Part shown: positions 11,708-23,375 of the stretch, piece by piece | Numbering within the stretch: position 1 is the stretch's first letter | Layout of the letters: every line of letters begins with the position of its first letter | NCBI RefSeq assembly: GCF_001577835.2 | Contig: NC_029518.1 | Location: forward strand, 34,155,462 to 34,219,461 | Length of the DNA: 64,000 bases | Origin: Coturnix japonica | Taxonomy: Eukaryota; Chordata; Aves; Galliformes; Phasianidae | Direction: 5' to 3' | Notes under the pieces: model-generated | Seen by the model: the letters and a program-made list of their open reading frames with translations, nothing else | The model's database searches: none | What the model was told of the DNA's origin: nothing | Position numbers and translations under genes: made by a program

Positions 11708-12006
11708 GGGCTGCTCCAAAAGTAATGCATCCTATTTTATTTTGGCCTAGAACATCAGAGGCTGATGCTGGTGGTTTGGCAGTGGAGGCTGAACCTTGCC
11801 ACCAATGTTCTGTCACATTGTGTTTCTCTGATGGCAGCAGAGGGGCAATCTGACAAAATCATGTCTGACATGGAAGAGAGTAAGAAGCAAAGGTGTGGCT
11901 CCAACTGCTCCGTGCAAAGAAATGGCGCCTGCTGACACATACTGAGTATCTGTGGAGACCAAAGAGTGGATGTGAGAGCAGGGCGGCAGCGGGTGCTGTG
12001 TTTCAC
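11708..12006 (+). mobile_element. Galluhop-like mariner DNA transposon remnant (5' end)
   Basis: It starts with GGGCTGCTCCAAAAGTAATG, the terminal sequence I recognise for chicken Galluhop mariner elements. An ATG at 11831 opens a transposase start reading MAAEGQSDKIMSDMEE, followed by matching but frame-broken sequence (around GDQRVDV). Homology fades near 12,006, so most of the transposase and the right end are missing. It is a dead 5' fragment between LYST and the GNG4 CpG island. The family name is from memory. Confidence 0.72.
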
Positions 12007-12159
12007 CCTGGAAGCTCATAATGAAGTCCCAAAAGGATGTTTTCCTACTTCCCCGTAGGACACCCAAGTTTGTGGTGGTAGGGTTGTGAGTGTACCTACA
12101 CGCGTTCAGTACCGCGTTTTGCACCGCTTACATCTGCCGAATAACCACCCTGAAAGCCA

Positions 12160-13080
12160 CGGCCTCAGTCTTTAGGGCGGCTGATGTTTTAGTGAGCAGC
12201 GTGAAGTGCCGCCGATTACGGCTGGTTTGCTGTGTGTATGGTTTCCACCACGGCGCTGACTCATCGTGCCGTGCCCCGTTAGCCGTGACAGCGCAACTCG
12301 CGGGTTTTTTCCACGGCAGAATCCGTTTTCTTCTCGATGCGATCCGGTCCCGCAGTGCCGGAGGGGCCGTGGCAGCTCTGGAAGCGCGCACACTGTCACT
12401 CCGCGCCGTTCGCTGGCAGCGCCCCAGCGGCTGCTCTGCCTGCGGGGCGCTGAGGGGGAGGAGGCGAGGGCAGGGCGGCTGCGGAGCGCGCCGCTGCTCA
12501 GGGCCTAACGGCTCCGCGGGGCCGGCGGGCAGCGCCGCGCTGCTCGGGCTCGGGAGCCGCCGGGCGGAGCGGGCGGGAGCGGCGCTTCCGAGGCGGGATC
12601 CGGGTCCGCCGCCCGCCGGGAGCCGCCCGTCGCCGTGTGCCGGGAGCTGCGCGCAGCGGGAGGTACGGGCTGTGCCGCAGCCGGGGCCGGAGCCGCCGCG
12701 CAGCCGCCCGAGTGAGGCCGCCGTCCCGGGGCGGGGCCGGGCGCGGGGAAGCGGCTTGTTCCCCTTCCCACCGGGGGCTGAGCGTGGGGTGGGTGCGCGG
12801 TGCTGCCACACGGAGCGCGGGCAACGGGGCGGGTGCTGCGCTGCTCGGCAGCGATCCGGCTTTCTGCTTTGTTGTAGCTGGAATGGTCGCTTTCACGTAT
12901 AGGTTTCTTTAAAAGTTGTCGAGTGCCTTAAGCAGCGCTGAGGAGCAAGTTATGAGCCGCGTACAGAGCGCGAATGGAGGAGCTGGGCGGCTGCGGGTCA
13001 TGCGGAGCGGTGTGAGGTGGAAACTGAGCCGCTGAAGTTGGTCAGGTGTGCAGGTAGAGGGGAAGTGGCCGCGCTCACAG
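12160..13080. promoter_or_regulatory. CpG island, GNG4 promoter
   Basis: GC content and CpG density rise sharply against the AT-rich flanks, with GC boxes such as GGGGCGGGGCC near 12,730. The island sits 5' of the GNG4 coding exons on the same strand and is their only obvious promoter. No TATA box is evident. The long open frames on both strands here are by-products of GC richness. Confidence 0.75.
12500..12662 (+). other. GNG4: Possible GNG4 untranslated first exon
   Basis: The first coding exon of GNG4 begins with an acceptor ten bases before its ATG, so an upstream non-coding exon must exist. A plausible donor, AG|GTACGG, lies after 12662 inside the CpG island. The start is a guess and other donors in the island are possible. 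Confidence 0.3.
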
Positions 13081-16000
13081 GATGAGTGATGTTGTCTCTT
13101 TGTTGCTAAGCGCTGCCTGCCCGGTGATCGTCTCCGCTGGTGCTACGGACGTATCTGTGGAGGGAGGGGATTCCTCAGCCTCCTCCGTATCGGTCAGGTC
13201 AGCACGGAACAGCTGTGAGGCTGTGAGTGTTCTGTTTGTGTGCCCGGTGCGTTTGCACGTGGGTAAACACGGACGGGCTCTTCCTGCCATGCTGATTTTG
13301 GTTTGCGATCCCATCTGGTTCGGGGGCTGTTCCCAGGTATGTCTGTGCCTGGAATAGCATCGCATGGGGAAGGCGATCTGCAGAGATGGGAGTCCTGGAA
13401 GATCTGGAGAGGGCCGGAACATTCAGTAATTTGGGGTCCGCCGTTTTTGATTGCGAGGATACGGCAGGTTGAGCTGGGGGCTGTTAGATTTAGTTGTGCT
13501 CTGTAGCCTTCTAGCTTTATGGATGTGCTTGGAGGTGTAAGAAGATAAGCTTGCTGTGCAGCCTTTCACTGTAGAAAACTATACTGTAGAGCTTGAAACT
13601 GGATGTTGCTTCTGTGTTATGCAGTACTTCAGATTCTTTCTGCATGTTCTTTACTGAGTGTTTAGAAGCTTTGCTAAATGCGCATGGCACCTCTTACCTA
13701 CTCCAGGTCAACCTGCAGAAGTAACTTCTGGGTTATCAGGAGACAGTTTGGCCGTTGAAGTGCTATTGGGTACAGTCTAATCTACCCTAGAAACAAATGC
13801 AGGAACTAACTTGGTTACTGTAGCTACGGTGACTATCAGAGCCTGTGGACCTGTGTATCGATCCAACTTAATGAGGGACTGCTGGAAATACAAGCAGAAA
13901 TGAACATGGTGAGCGCAGCTGGGCGCTTTCTGGTTTGAGGAGGCCTTATAGGTAACTGAAAAGATGGGGAGAAGTTATTCCTTGCCACCACATAGGGGAC
14001 AAATGTTAGTGTGCCATCCCAGGAGCTTGCAGGGCTGGAGAACACCTGAGTGTCTGCAGGGAGTGCCACAGAGAGTGCTCAGGACTGTCCATTGTATCTG
14101 TGCACAAGGGAAACCAGAGGTATATTTAGCTTATGAAATGTGAAACAGGAGAAACCTGCCTTATAAATTCTAGGACCCAAACTGTCTATATGAAAACAAC
14201 AGATTTGGTACTTAAATGGCTGCTAAGCACTTCCAGAAATACAGTGGTTAAATATTAAAGTGTGTGTAAAGGTCAGGATAGGAGCAGGATTTAGAACATG
14301 GTGCATGTTAGTGCCTTAGGGCAGAAACAAACCTCTTAATAGGGATAAGCGGAAATTTTCTACGGTGGCTGAAATACCTTTGGCCAGATCTTTTTCCTTT
14401 TTGAAGTTTATTTATGAAGCCTTCTACTATGATTGCTTCCCGAAATAGACTACTAGATTAATACAGATTTTCTTCTACTTTTTGCCCCATTTGTTGTATC
14501 AGAATGCAGTACGGTTGTGGCATCATTTGACAAAACGGGGTTTGGGTTTTTAAAAGCACTTCAGTGACACGGTGATCATCCCTGAGTCCCTTTTTCACTG
14601 AAGTGCTTAAAAACCAGGTGGAATTACTGGAAACACTGTTCCCTCCAGCTGCAATGCAACCAGTAACATCTCATGTATTCTTGTTCCAGTGCGTGTAACT
14701 TTCAGAGTTTGATTAAATTTACCAGAAAAGCTAAGGAGATCTGGAATCCTCTGTGCTGTTCATGGAGTTCCAGGCTCTTAATTCAGTTTAGCTGAAATGC
14801 ATTATTCAAGATCAGATTTCTCGTTTGCCTCTCAACTCGTGCTGCAGCAAATGGAGACATGCCTCTGTACTTAGCTTGGATTTTTCATCTCTGTGGTCGT
14901 TATTAGTCCAGCCATGAAGATAATAACATTTAAGTGATTCATGTTTGTGGGAGAATCATCTTGTAAACAGAGATAAATGTGTTTGTTCTCATCTTTATAA
15001 ATGGGTCAAACCTTCAAAGCGAGGAGGTTGGGTCAAAGAGGAAGCCCAGAGAAGAGCTTTAATTCAGAACTCTGTGCTCTTCTGGCTGCCTCAAAGCCTT
15101 TCTGCTTGCCCACTGCTAGTCAGAACATACCTGATCGCTGTTTGAAGACTGGCTGGTGAATTGGTTGTGGGGTTTCTTTTGTACTGTACATTGTATTTCA
15201 TGCAAAGCCAGTTTTTCCACGTGCATTTAATCCTGTGATTTGTGAGGAGTATGTGTTAGCTGATTGTAGTCAAAAGAAAAAGTAACGCTCCTGTGTTCTA
15301 ACACTGATTTAGTTTTTAGTCAGGGTGCATTTCAGGGGGAAACTTGTGTTCCATCTAAATAGCATACACTTGCACAGAAAGTGTTCTTTGTATTGGTGTA
15401 CATTATTTTGGCACACAATATAATTTAAGGTAGCATTTCTTCTACCCAATTTTATACGAGTACTCTGCGGACTACCTAGGGCACGTGGGTTGGAAGTCTA
15501 AGGTTCCAGAGTGGTTATTCATCTTATTTGATCTAGCATCAACACTGAGGGCTGCAATAGTAATAAGTTGACTTGCTCTCATGCCCTTAGGAAGGAGCAA
15601 TTCAAGAAAACCACTCACATACTGACCTACCTTAATTAGGTGTCTCTTTGACCAGATCATGCTGCTTGAGCTTGGGTGTAGTTCAGACAGTAATTACATT
15701 CTTTTGTCTAAGTATCTCTGGACCAAGATGACTTCTGAAATGCTGCTACTTGAGTACACCTAAGGGCAGAATAGAAACAGCTTAGTTATCTTTATCTATG
15801 AGCTGCTGGGTCTTTGGCACAGAGACATCTTCCTCCTCCACTGCCTTTGTCACTCATTCCCCAGCCATGGTCTCACTATTCCCAAAGCTTCCTCAGTAGT
15901 ACTTCACTTCATGATCCCCTAATCCTTCAGATTAATCTACTAACAGTGCTTAAAAGCACAGTTATCCAATACTTAACTGAAATCCCTATGGATATCACTC

Positions 16001-17215
16001 CTTATGATACCTGTTCCTTGAACTAGGCGTGGATCATTTGCCTTGAGCTCATGGGCTGCACTTACATCCAGGTGCAGGAATGCTTTTTTTAGCACTCTTT
16101 GCAGCCGCTCCCTAGGAGAAGCAGTAAGAATACATTGGAAAAGACTTGATTAAATGGCAACGTGGTGTGAAACAGAGAAGTGGGAGAGTGAGGATGAGAA
16201 GAGGTACAGAACAAGGGTTCCTGTCCCTTCATCAGAGCAGATGTGTATGCTTGCCCATATTAATGCCTTGTGTGTCCTCCTTGTTTCCGTTCAGACGAAT
16301 GGTAGTAATTTCCCAGATTTGTAAATGATCAGACTAACAATCAAAACAATATCAGCTGACTCAGAGTACATTTAAGGTCAAACTTATTTCTGTCCCAGCC
16401 CATTAGAATACTCTTTTGAATAACGAGTTCTTAACTATGAAATTCCTGGGTGAGCCCAACTTGGGATGTTGTCTCAATCTGTTCATCTCCATAGGAAACA
16501 CTAAAAAGCAAAGGATAAGTACCAGAGTCAAATTCTTTGCTTACCCTGCAGTTGACCTAGTTATGTGCAGTACAGTATGCTAGATAATACAAGGTTTTAT
16601 TCATCTTTTTACATCATCGGAGATCTGCAAGAAAAATATGGAAACCACTGTATTATTTCTCCTCAGTCTCAGTTATTTCATTTCTAAACTACTTGATTCC
16701 ACAGCCAAAATACTGACGCTTTCTCTACCTTAAAGTACCTCGATGTTTAGTGAGATCAGCGTGGCGTTCATTATTACTGTGCATGTCTCTGATCTTCTTC
16801 TTGTATTAGTAAGTGTAATTAGGGTATGGAGCCAAACTGCATGATGACTGAAAAGTCAGTTTGTGAACAGCTGTTCCGTGCTGACGCTCTGAACCAGGGT
16901 AACAATTTCTGCACTGAAATACTGGCAGTGTAATCTGCATTTACACGTTGTTTGCAGAATTCAGACTGAATGCTTGTAGTTGAAGATGCAAAGGCATGAT
17001 GCAATCAATCAGGTACTGTTAAACAAGGGAACAGGTATGAATGATATCTGATTTGTATTTATAACCTACAGCCTGGCATTGCCAGTATGGTAGGGTGGCG
17101 CTGGCTGGATTTTGATAACTGTCTTCTTGCTAATTGTATTTCCTAGCTGTACTTGATTCTATACATGATTCTATGATTCCGTACTTCTAAACTGTCTCAA
17201 TTTTGCCTCCTCCAG
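13081..17215. other. GNG4 intron 1, no coding feature
   Basis: AT-rich intron sequence with no recognised exon. It holds the long hairpin at 14545-14615, and near 17,160-17,180 a short ATTCTATGATTC-like string similar to a CR1 terminus, but too short to call. Confidence 0.5.
14545..14615. ncRNA. Long near-perfect hairpin, microRNA-precursor-like (candidate only)
   Basis: The left arm 14545-14567 (GGTTTTTAAAAGCACTTCAG then TGA) pairs with the right arm 14595-14615 (TCACTGAAGTGCTTAAAAAC then C). The only defect is two extra A bases on the left. The loop is 27 bases. A stem of about 21 pairs with a moderate loop is in the size range of a short pre-miRNA, and it sits in the sense strand of a host intron. 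No known microRNA is recognised; it could instead be a MITE-like or chance palindrome. Confidence 0.35.
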
Positions 17216-17321
17216 GGAAAACAAAATGAAGGAACTAACGTCAAACAGTACAACCAATATATCTCAAGCCAGGAAAGCTGTGGAGCAACTGAAAATGGAA
17301 GCATACATGGATAGGATGAAG
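17216..17321 (+). CDS. GNG4: GNG4 first coding exon (coding from 17226)
   Basis: Acceptor CTCCAG, ten untranslated bases, then ATG at 17226-17228. It encodes residues 1-32 and ends at donor GTAAAT. Confidence 0.96.
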
Positions 17322-20300
17322 GTAAATGTAGGCTTATTGTTAATAGCTTGAATTCACCTCATTTGAATTCATTTGTGTGTAGCCTTCCTATAATATTCCA
17401 AAAAGACTTGATCACCTGAAATCAAAACCATGTGTTGAGGAATAAGACAATACCAGGTCATAAACTTACTGATTAGAAAGACAGTATTTATGACTCAGAA
17501 ATATTAGTACAACTGACACAAACTGTCAGTCTTGTGTATCTACAAATATAAATTTCAGTTGTTTTGGTTATTAGTGTTATCTTGTCAGAGACAGCTGAAT
17601 TTGCACATCCATATTTTGTACAGTCTCTTGACAAAATCACTATAGAATAAATGTACGCTCATAGAGATAGATGTTTCTGTTTCCTTCAGCACGTATCTGC
17701 CTTTTCAGCATAACCACGCAGGTGAGTTTCCAGTTGAATTAGTCTGTGATTCGGGTCATGTTGCAGCTGTGTGAACAACAGAAGTGACAAGGAGGAAAGT
17801 TAATGAGTGGAAGAGGGGAAAGGCTGGAAAAATGTGGGCTAGTTTCTCATGAATGGAATTGTTGATCTTTAGTAGATTATTTAAAACTTGCTTTTATGTA
17901 ATCAAATTATAACTTCCATTAGTTAAGTTATGCAGATAGCTTCATTTTATCGATGTATAATGACATTCTTAATTATGTATGTAAGAATGACATAGGTTAT
18001 TTTTTGCAGCTAGTTTAATTAAAAAGAACACAGGCGCTAGCAAGACCTAACAATCATCTGGCTTACAAGTGTAATTATTTTACCTTTCAGCTTGGGACCA
18101 AAAAACACACCAGAGAAGTGAATATGTTTCAGTATTCTGAAATATATGATAACATAATGTATAGCTAAAATATAACCAGTGCTTACATTATACTAATACA
18201 AACAAAATATGATCCACAAAAGGCCGATGTCTCGATGTCTAGAATGTCTTTGAATAAGCAGACGAGGGATTATGAAAAGAGGTTAGTTTTCTTATTTCAA
18301 TATCTGTTTTCCTTTTAATCTTTGAAACAATTATGTGTGTACTTGGTGAATTTTGCCAAGAGACTTCAAATGGTTGCAGTAGGAGATTTGAGTTTTCAGA
18401 TCATAGCTGTAAAGTCAGAGAAATGTTATTTTTCCTGGCTTCTTGCAACTACTTAAACTAGCAAGGCATTTAACAAAGGATCAGTCTCCTCAAAATAACT
18501 TAATCCGACTCTCTTTTGCAAATTATTAGCCAAGTAGTTATTCCCACAGTAGACGGGACCACATTGTTAACATTAAAAAGAAACTTTTCAAAGTGCCTGT
18601 GTTATCGACCAGGGAAATCAAATGTTCCAGCTTATTTTTCTACCACAGAGGTACATTGTTTTCTGTGGACAGCAGTTGCAACAATTAGGTCTGCTCAGTA
18701 AAAGTTTTGTAGTTAAAATACATTTATAGTTACCCATTCCCTACTGTATTCCATTTTTGTTTGGTTTTTTTACTGACTTTAAAGTCAAGTCCTATAACCA
18801 TTCAGAGCAGTAAGCAGTGCAGTGCTTTGGGGGTCCGCTAAAACAACTCAGTGTTGAAGTAAGGCAGCTATAAAGAGGAGGATGAAGTTATTGGCATGTG
18901 GATTGGTAGCTGAAAGGTGTATTACTGTGGCCGGTTATTATAAACCTTAAAAATCCCAAAGGATGGTAAATCAAACCTGTCTTATTTCTCTGCAGAAGGA
19001 ATGGCTGGCATTATAACACAGTAAATGGAAAGCAGGAGGTGCAGATTCAAAGCTAGAAAACATGAAATGAAATCAGATGAAGAATGGCCTCATGACTTGT
19101 AGAATAATGCATCTACCAAAGCTGTAAAGTTGAGAAAGCAAAGATAATATTGATGCTTTATCACAGTTGTCCCAAGTATAAAGCGCTATTTAATCTTCCC
19201 TTCACAAGCAGAAAAGCAAGGAGGAGTGGTCTGACACTAAACATCACAGTGTATCAGCTATTACTACGTTTTCTTTTTTCTTTAAGAAGGTAGAAAGTAT
19301 TCCTAACAGATTCTGAACAGTGTTGGGAGATAAATGCAGTGGGACTGGCAATATATGTGTGTGAATCTCTTTGTTTTAGATGTAAAGGATAAGCAGAGTG
19401 GGTGTCGAAGCAAAGATGGTAATTAGTCACGATCCATGACAAGGCAGATGACATAGTAATTGCAGCATTTTGCCCTGTCATTGAAGCTTGTAATTATTAG
19501 TGCAGCTAACAGGATTATGTTCTAGCTTTGGCTGTTTTTATCACCTTTGTTATTCTAAAATGTAATGGTAAAATTCCACAATCCTCTTAAGACTGATTTT
19601 TCAAAGCATCAGAAGCATCAGAGTAGAGTGTTTTCATCTTGTTTTGTTTTGCTTTTTCTTTTGGTAGTCTGACAACCAGATGTATTTATCATTAAACAGA
19701 ATAAATATCCTTCTATAAAATGTGAGGTTGATGTGATACTGATGTATTCCATCCTCTCTACCTGTACTTTTATAAATGGTTTTAAAAACTGAAATGTTGA
19801 CTTTCTGTTAGAATTCATCAATCAAACTGGAGTCTAATATTTCAGTATTAGTGTGCAGTATGTAAAAATCACTTTGCATCTGCAGAGCAAACTGTATTGC
19901 GCAGGTGAGCTGAAATGATAAATGTGTGCTAGTTTGGTTTGAATATTCAAATTAGGTGCTTTTACTTTAAGTCTTGCTAAAAGCTGACCAGAAACTGCCT
20001 GGCAGTATTCCCCTAGAGGTGAGTAGAAGCTGTGGTAGGCTGGCCTTGACTTCATTTAACTTCTTCGTGACAGAAATAGGGTGAGTAGCACATCATTTTG
20101 TGCAGTAACAAACCATAGTGTTGGCTAATAGGCTACCTCCAAGTGCTGACACATACTAAAAAAAGCTATCTATCTATGCTGTAGCTTTAATATTATGCGT
20201 AATGCAGAGGTCTTTTGCCACCGTTGGTCTGAATAATCGCACTGAGGAGGAAATGTACTGGAGGCAAAACTGTATATCGCTTTATTTTTTTGGCCACCGC

Positions 20301-22748
20301 TCTGAATTTGGTTCCTGTGGCTGCGAGCAATGTTGGCAATGTGTTCAATTCCGCTGCAGTGTGATCATCTCATTTAACACTCCATACTAAGTGGTCATTT
20401 TTCACTGCACAAGCGTGAGCTATTCCAGTTCTTCAGTGAAGAAATTGCTGTAATTCAGTTTCATAACCAGTGTAATCCCGATGGGAGGATTTCTCCTCCT
20501 CACATCTTTTCTTGCTTAAAGGATGAAAATACACAGCCTGGTACAGGCCAGGGAGCTGAGTTTGTGCTAACGTACAGAAATGTGATAATGTTCTTCAGTA
20601 CCATCCTTTTCATTGCTGTATGTTGACTAAGCACAGTAACATGTAGAGAAACAATCAGAAAATTATATTACAGGATTTATACCTTCAAAAAACCAAAGTA
20701 ACATACTTGGGCTGATGCAGCTTGTCCGTATGTAGAACAATCATGGCAATTAGGGGAAAGTTGGTCTTAGATCAGCCTGCTTAAAAAGTTGTTGGCTTCA
20801 TGAATAAAATATTTCCCAATAAACATATTTCAGTACCTTAATTGTTAAAGATGGGTATGCTGAGCATCTTTAATAAATACATTATCCAGGACCTAGAGAA
20901 CTAGAGTAGATCTCCATTAGATTTTATGGTAGTAAAGTTTTTTATGATATAGAACCGTAAATGCCACCAAACCCTTTTGTGGGCACCTATGGCTCGGGGT
21001 TTAACTTGCTCTGTTTGTATGAAAGAGAGTTCAGGACCAAAGAAATCAACAAAAGCAGAGAACTGCCTTAAATTGAGAAATGCAGCTGAGCTTGAAAGAT
21101 AGAAATAGGAAAGTGAAAATGAATATACCGATGACTGCCATTACCTGAAAATAGTTCTCCAAGATGCTGTGGTGAACATCCCTCCTACAGTTACTGGAAA
21201 CTTGTTCAGTTCTTTGGTGAGTTACTTTTCTGCTCCTTTATATTTTCTTGAGGTCACCATAAGTCATGATCACAGAACAACATCTTTGCCGTCTTTTGAT
21301 CTTTTGGGGCTTGATATGAATTCCATAATCAGCCCACACTGTGCTTCTCTTTGGAAAATGTGCTTTTTAAAAATTCACACGTAAATCTACAATTGTGAAT
21401 ATAGCATTCCCAGACTTTTGGCCACTATGGTTCTACCTCTGCTCACCTTTTTGTCTCACAGTCTAATTCAATAGCAAACTAATTTTAAGTAACCTGAACA
21501 CACCCGCTTCTTCAGCTCATTGATAGAACTGTAGAAAATCTGTGGGTTTCAGCGTTCTACAAAGCCACGTTTCAGTGGGTATTTTAAAGATAGAAAGTCA
21601 CTTATTATCTTCTGGCAGTTAATTTAAATGTTGTGTGAATTATGATTTGTACCCATTGACTCTGTAGATCTAATCTGAAGCCTACCATGGGATGGGCTTT
21701 TGCCAAAGCAAGCAGAGTGTGGGGAAGCTAAAGCTGAAAGTGATGACACACCTATCATAAAAATATCAGGAGTCAGATTTATTTTTCCTCTTTGCTATAG
21801 CTGTGCAAAGATGCTGACTTCAGTGTTGGACTTAGGAGAATCTGTCACGGTGATCAGAGGAAAGACTTTGTAAAGACTCTCATTCTCTGCACTCATTCAT
21901 AACACTGAAAATGCAGTAACTCAACAAAGCAAAGAAATGCAGATAATTGTAAATATCTTGTGAATGGAACAGAGCAAAAGTAATTCATATATATATGTAT
22001 GCCATTAGTTCTTGTGGGGAAAAAAACCCAAACCATTGATTTATTGTCTGATTTATCTCATTTAGCTTAAATGAGAACTATGACAAATTATTATTTTTAC
22101 TCCCGATTTATTATTTCATTTTTTAAGTCCATTTCCATGCTCACGTGCCTCAAGATCTTTTTTTCCACATCCAGATGGGGAAAGGATAGAGAGAGTCTGT
22201 AGAAAACTCCCCAGGTTTGCTGTTTTGATGCCTGTGAATAAGCCCTGAGGCAGCAGGCCTCAGAAGGCATGTGTCTAGAGACGTGCGTCATGGAGAATCC
22301 CTATTGCTTACAGCCAGTCGGCAGATGGATATTTCAATACATATATTCTCCTGACCTTGCTACTGATGGAGATGAAAAGCTGAATATTAATCATATAAAT
22401 CAATAACATGCCCTGTGTCTGAGTTAGGTAAAGCGTACATAATGTTTACGGAGCACAATAAGAGCAAATTCAGAGCTATGGTGTCTAATAATATGAAGAG
22501 TAAAGCAGTTACTGCTTGAAGACAGTTCCCAATTCTGTATGTTACATGAAGAATATTTACACGTTGGCAATTGGTTTGGACTTAAGTGTTATAATGGTTC
22601 TTCTTTTCTCTTCTGTTAGGTATCCAAGGCTGCAGCAGACTTACTGGCATACTGTGATGCTCATATTGGAGAAGATCCCCTTATCATTCCAGTGCCTGCA
22701 TCTGAAAATCCCTTCAGGGAGAAGAAACTCTTCTGCACCATCCTTTGA
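17226..22748 (+). CDS. GNG4: GNG4, G-protein gamma-4 subunit (74 aa, two coding exons)
   Basis: This gamma subunit of heterotrimeric G proteins binds G-beta as an obligate dimer, is held on the inner plasma membrane by a prenyl group, and in mammals is mainly neural. Exons 17226-17321 and 22620-22748 join in phase 0 into 74 residues, one fewer than the human protein as I remember it, the difference being near the N-terminus. The GGL helix reads [19 protein letters not shown], then [20 protein letters not shown], then the conserved ENPFREKK. The end CTIL is a CaaX box; its final leucine predicts geranylgeranylation. The ATG is the first in the exon, in AACAAAATGA. The gamma-4 rather than gamma-2 assignment rests on the MKEL start and the NSTTNISQ segment, supported by the LYST and B3GALNT2 neighbours. 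Confidence 0.96.
17322..22619. other. GNG4 intron 2, no coding feature
   Basis: About 5.3 kb of AT-rich sequence with scattered short ORFs on both strands and no recognised domain, RNA gene or transposon. Confidence 0.5.
22620..22748 (+). CDS. GNG4: GNG4 second coding exon
   Basis: Acceptor TGTTAG. It encodes residues 33-74, from [12 protein letters not shown] to the prenylation box CTIL, then TGA at 22746-22748. Confidence 0.97.
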   Translation, partial: VSKAAADLLAYCDAHIGEDPLIIPVPASENPFREKKLFCTIL

Positions 22749-23375
22749 GTCAGTTTTCCACTAAAAATATGTTAAAATTTGGTATCAGTGATGCATGCTT
22801 TTGGATTTAGCACACTTTCCTCAGATATCAATATTTAACAGTGTTTTTAGAAGGTAGTGCATTTCCTGTTAATAAATAAATAAAATAAAAATCCTAAAAA
22901 AAAAAAAAATCAAGGTAATCCTTATTTTTCAGCCCAATGCACAGGTTTCATTTCAGTTTTCATAAGGGTTCCATGGTTCTTAATGGAAGTATGTAGTACA
23001 GTATCGAGTTGTAGATACCGTTGCCAGTCATAGATTTTTCTGAGACCTAAATGAGTCATACCGACTCTGAAGCTATTTTTAACATTCTTATTTTCTTCAG
23101 AAGGTGAATTTAATTCATTTGCCTTTACCAATTTTTTAGATAAAAAGAGTGGTGTGATCTTTCCACACAAATAACTACTAAGGAAAAATGCCGATGATCT
23201 ACAATGTTTGGAATGGTTGGTCTTATATAGTAAGTGATGTTTATAAATATGTTTTATGAAGGCTGTAATAAACTTGGCTACAAAAACAATGTCAGTAAGG
23301 AAGTACTGTAACTACAGGTAAAACGAAGATGTATAGTTATATACTACAACTGCATCAATAAAACTTTGGGGAAAC
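22749..23375 (+). other. GNG4: GNG4 3' untranslated region (inferred)
   Basis: Several AATAAA signals follow the stop: an AATAAATAAATAAAATAAAA cluster from 22871, then 23267-23272 and 23357-23362. An A run at 22897-22909 follows the first cluster and is genomic. The last signal gives a 3'UTR of about 630 bases; longer forms cannot be excluded. Confidence 0.55.
23357..23362 (+). terminator. GNG4 distal poly(A) signal AATAAA
   Basis: A canonical hexamer within CATCAATAAAACTTTG, preceded 90 bases earlier by another AATAAA at 23267. Confidence 0.5.

Noticed and set aside
12090-12902. 270-codon plus-strand and 227-codon minus-strand open frames
   Set aside because: They lie in the GNG4 CpG island, where stops are rare on all frames. 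The translations are Arg/Ala/Pro/Gly-rich with no domain, and several frames are open at once.
17155-17182. CR1 3' terminus just before the GNG4 coding exon
   Set aside because: Only an ATTCTATGATTC-like string is present, with no CR1 body upstream; too short to call.
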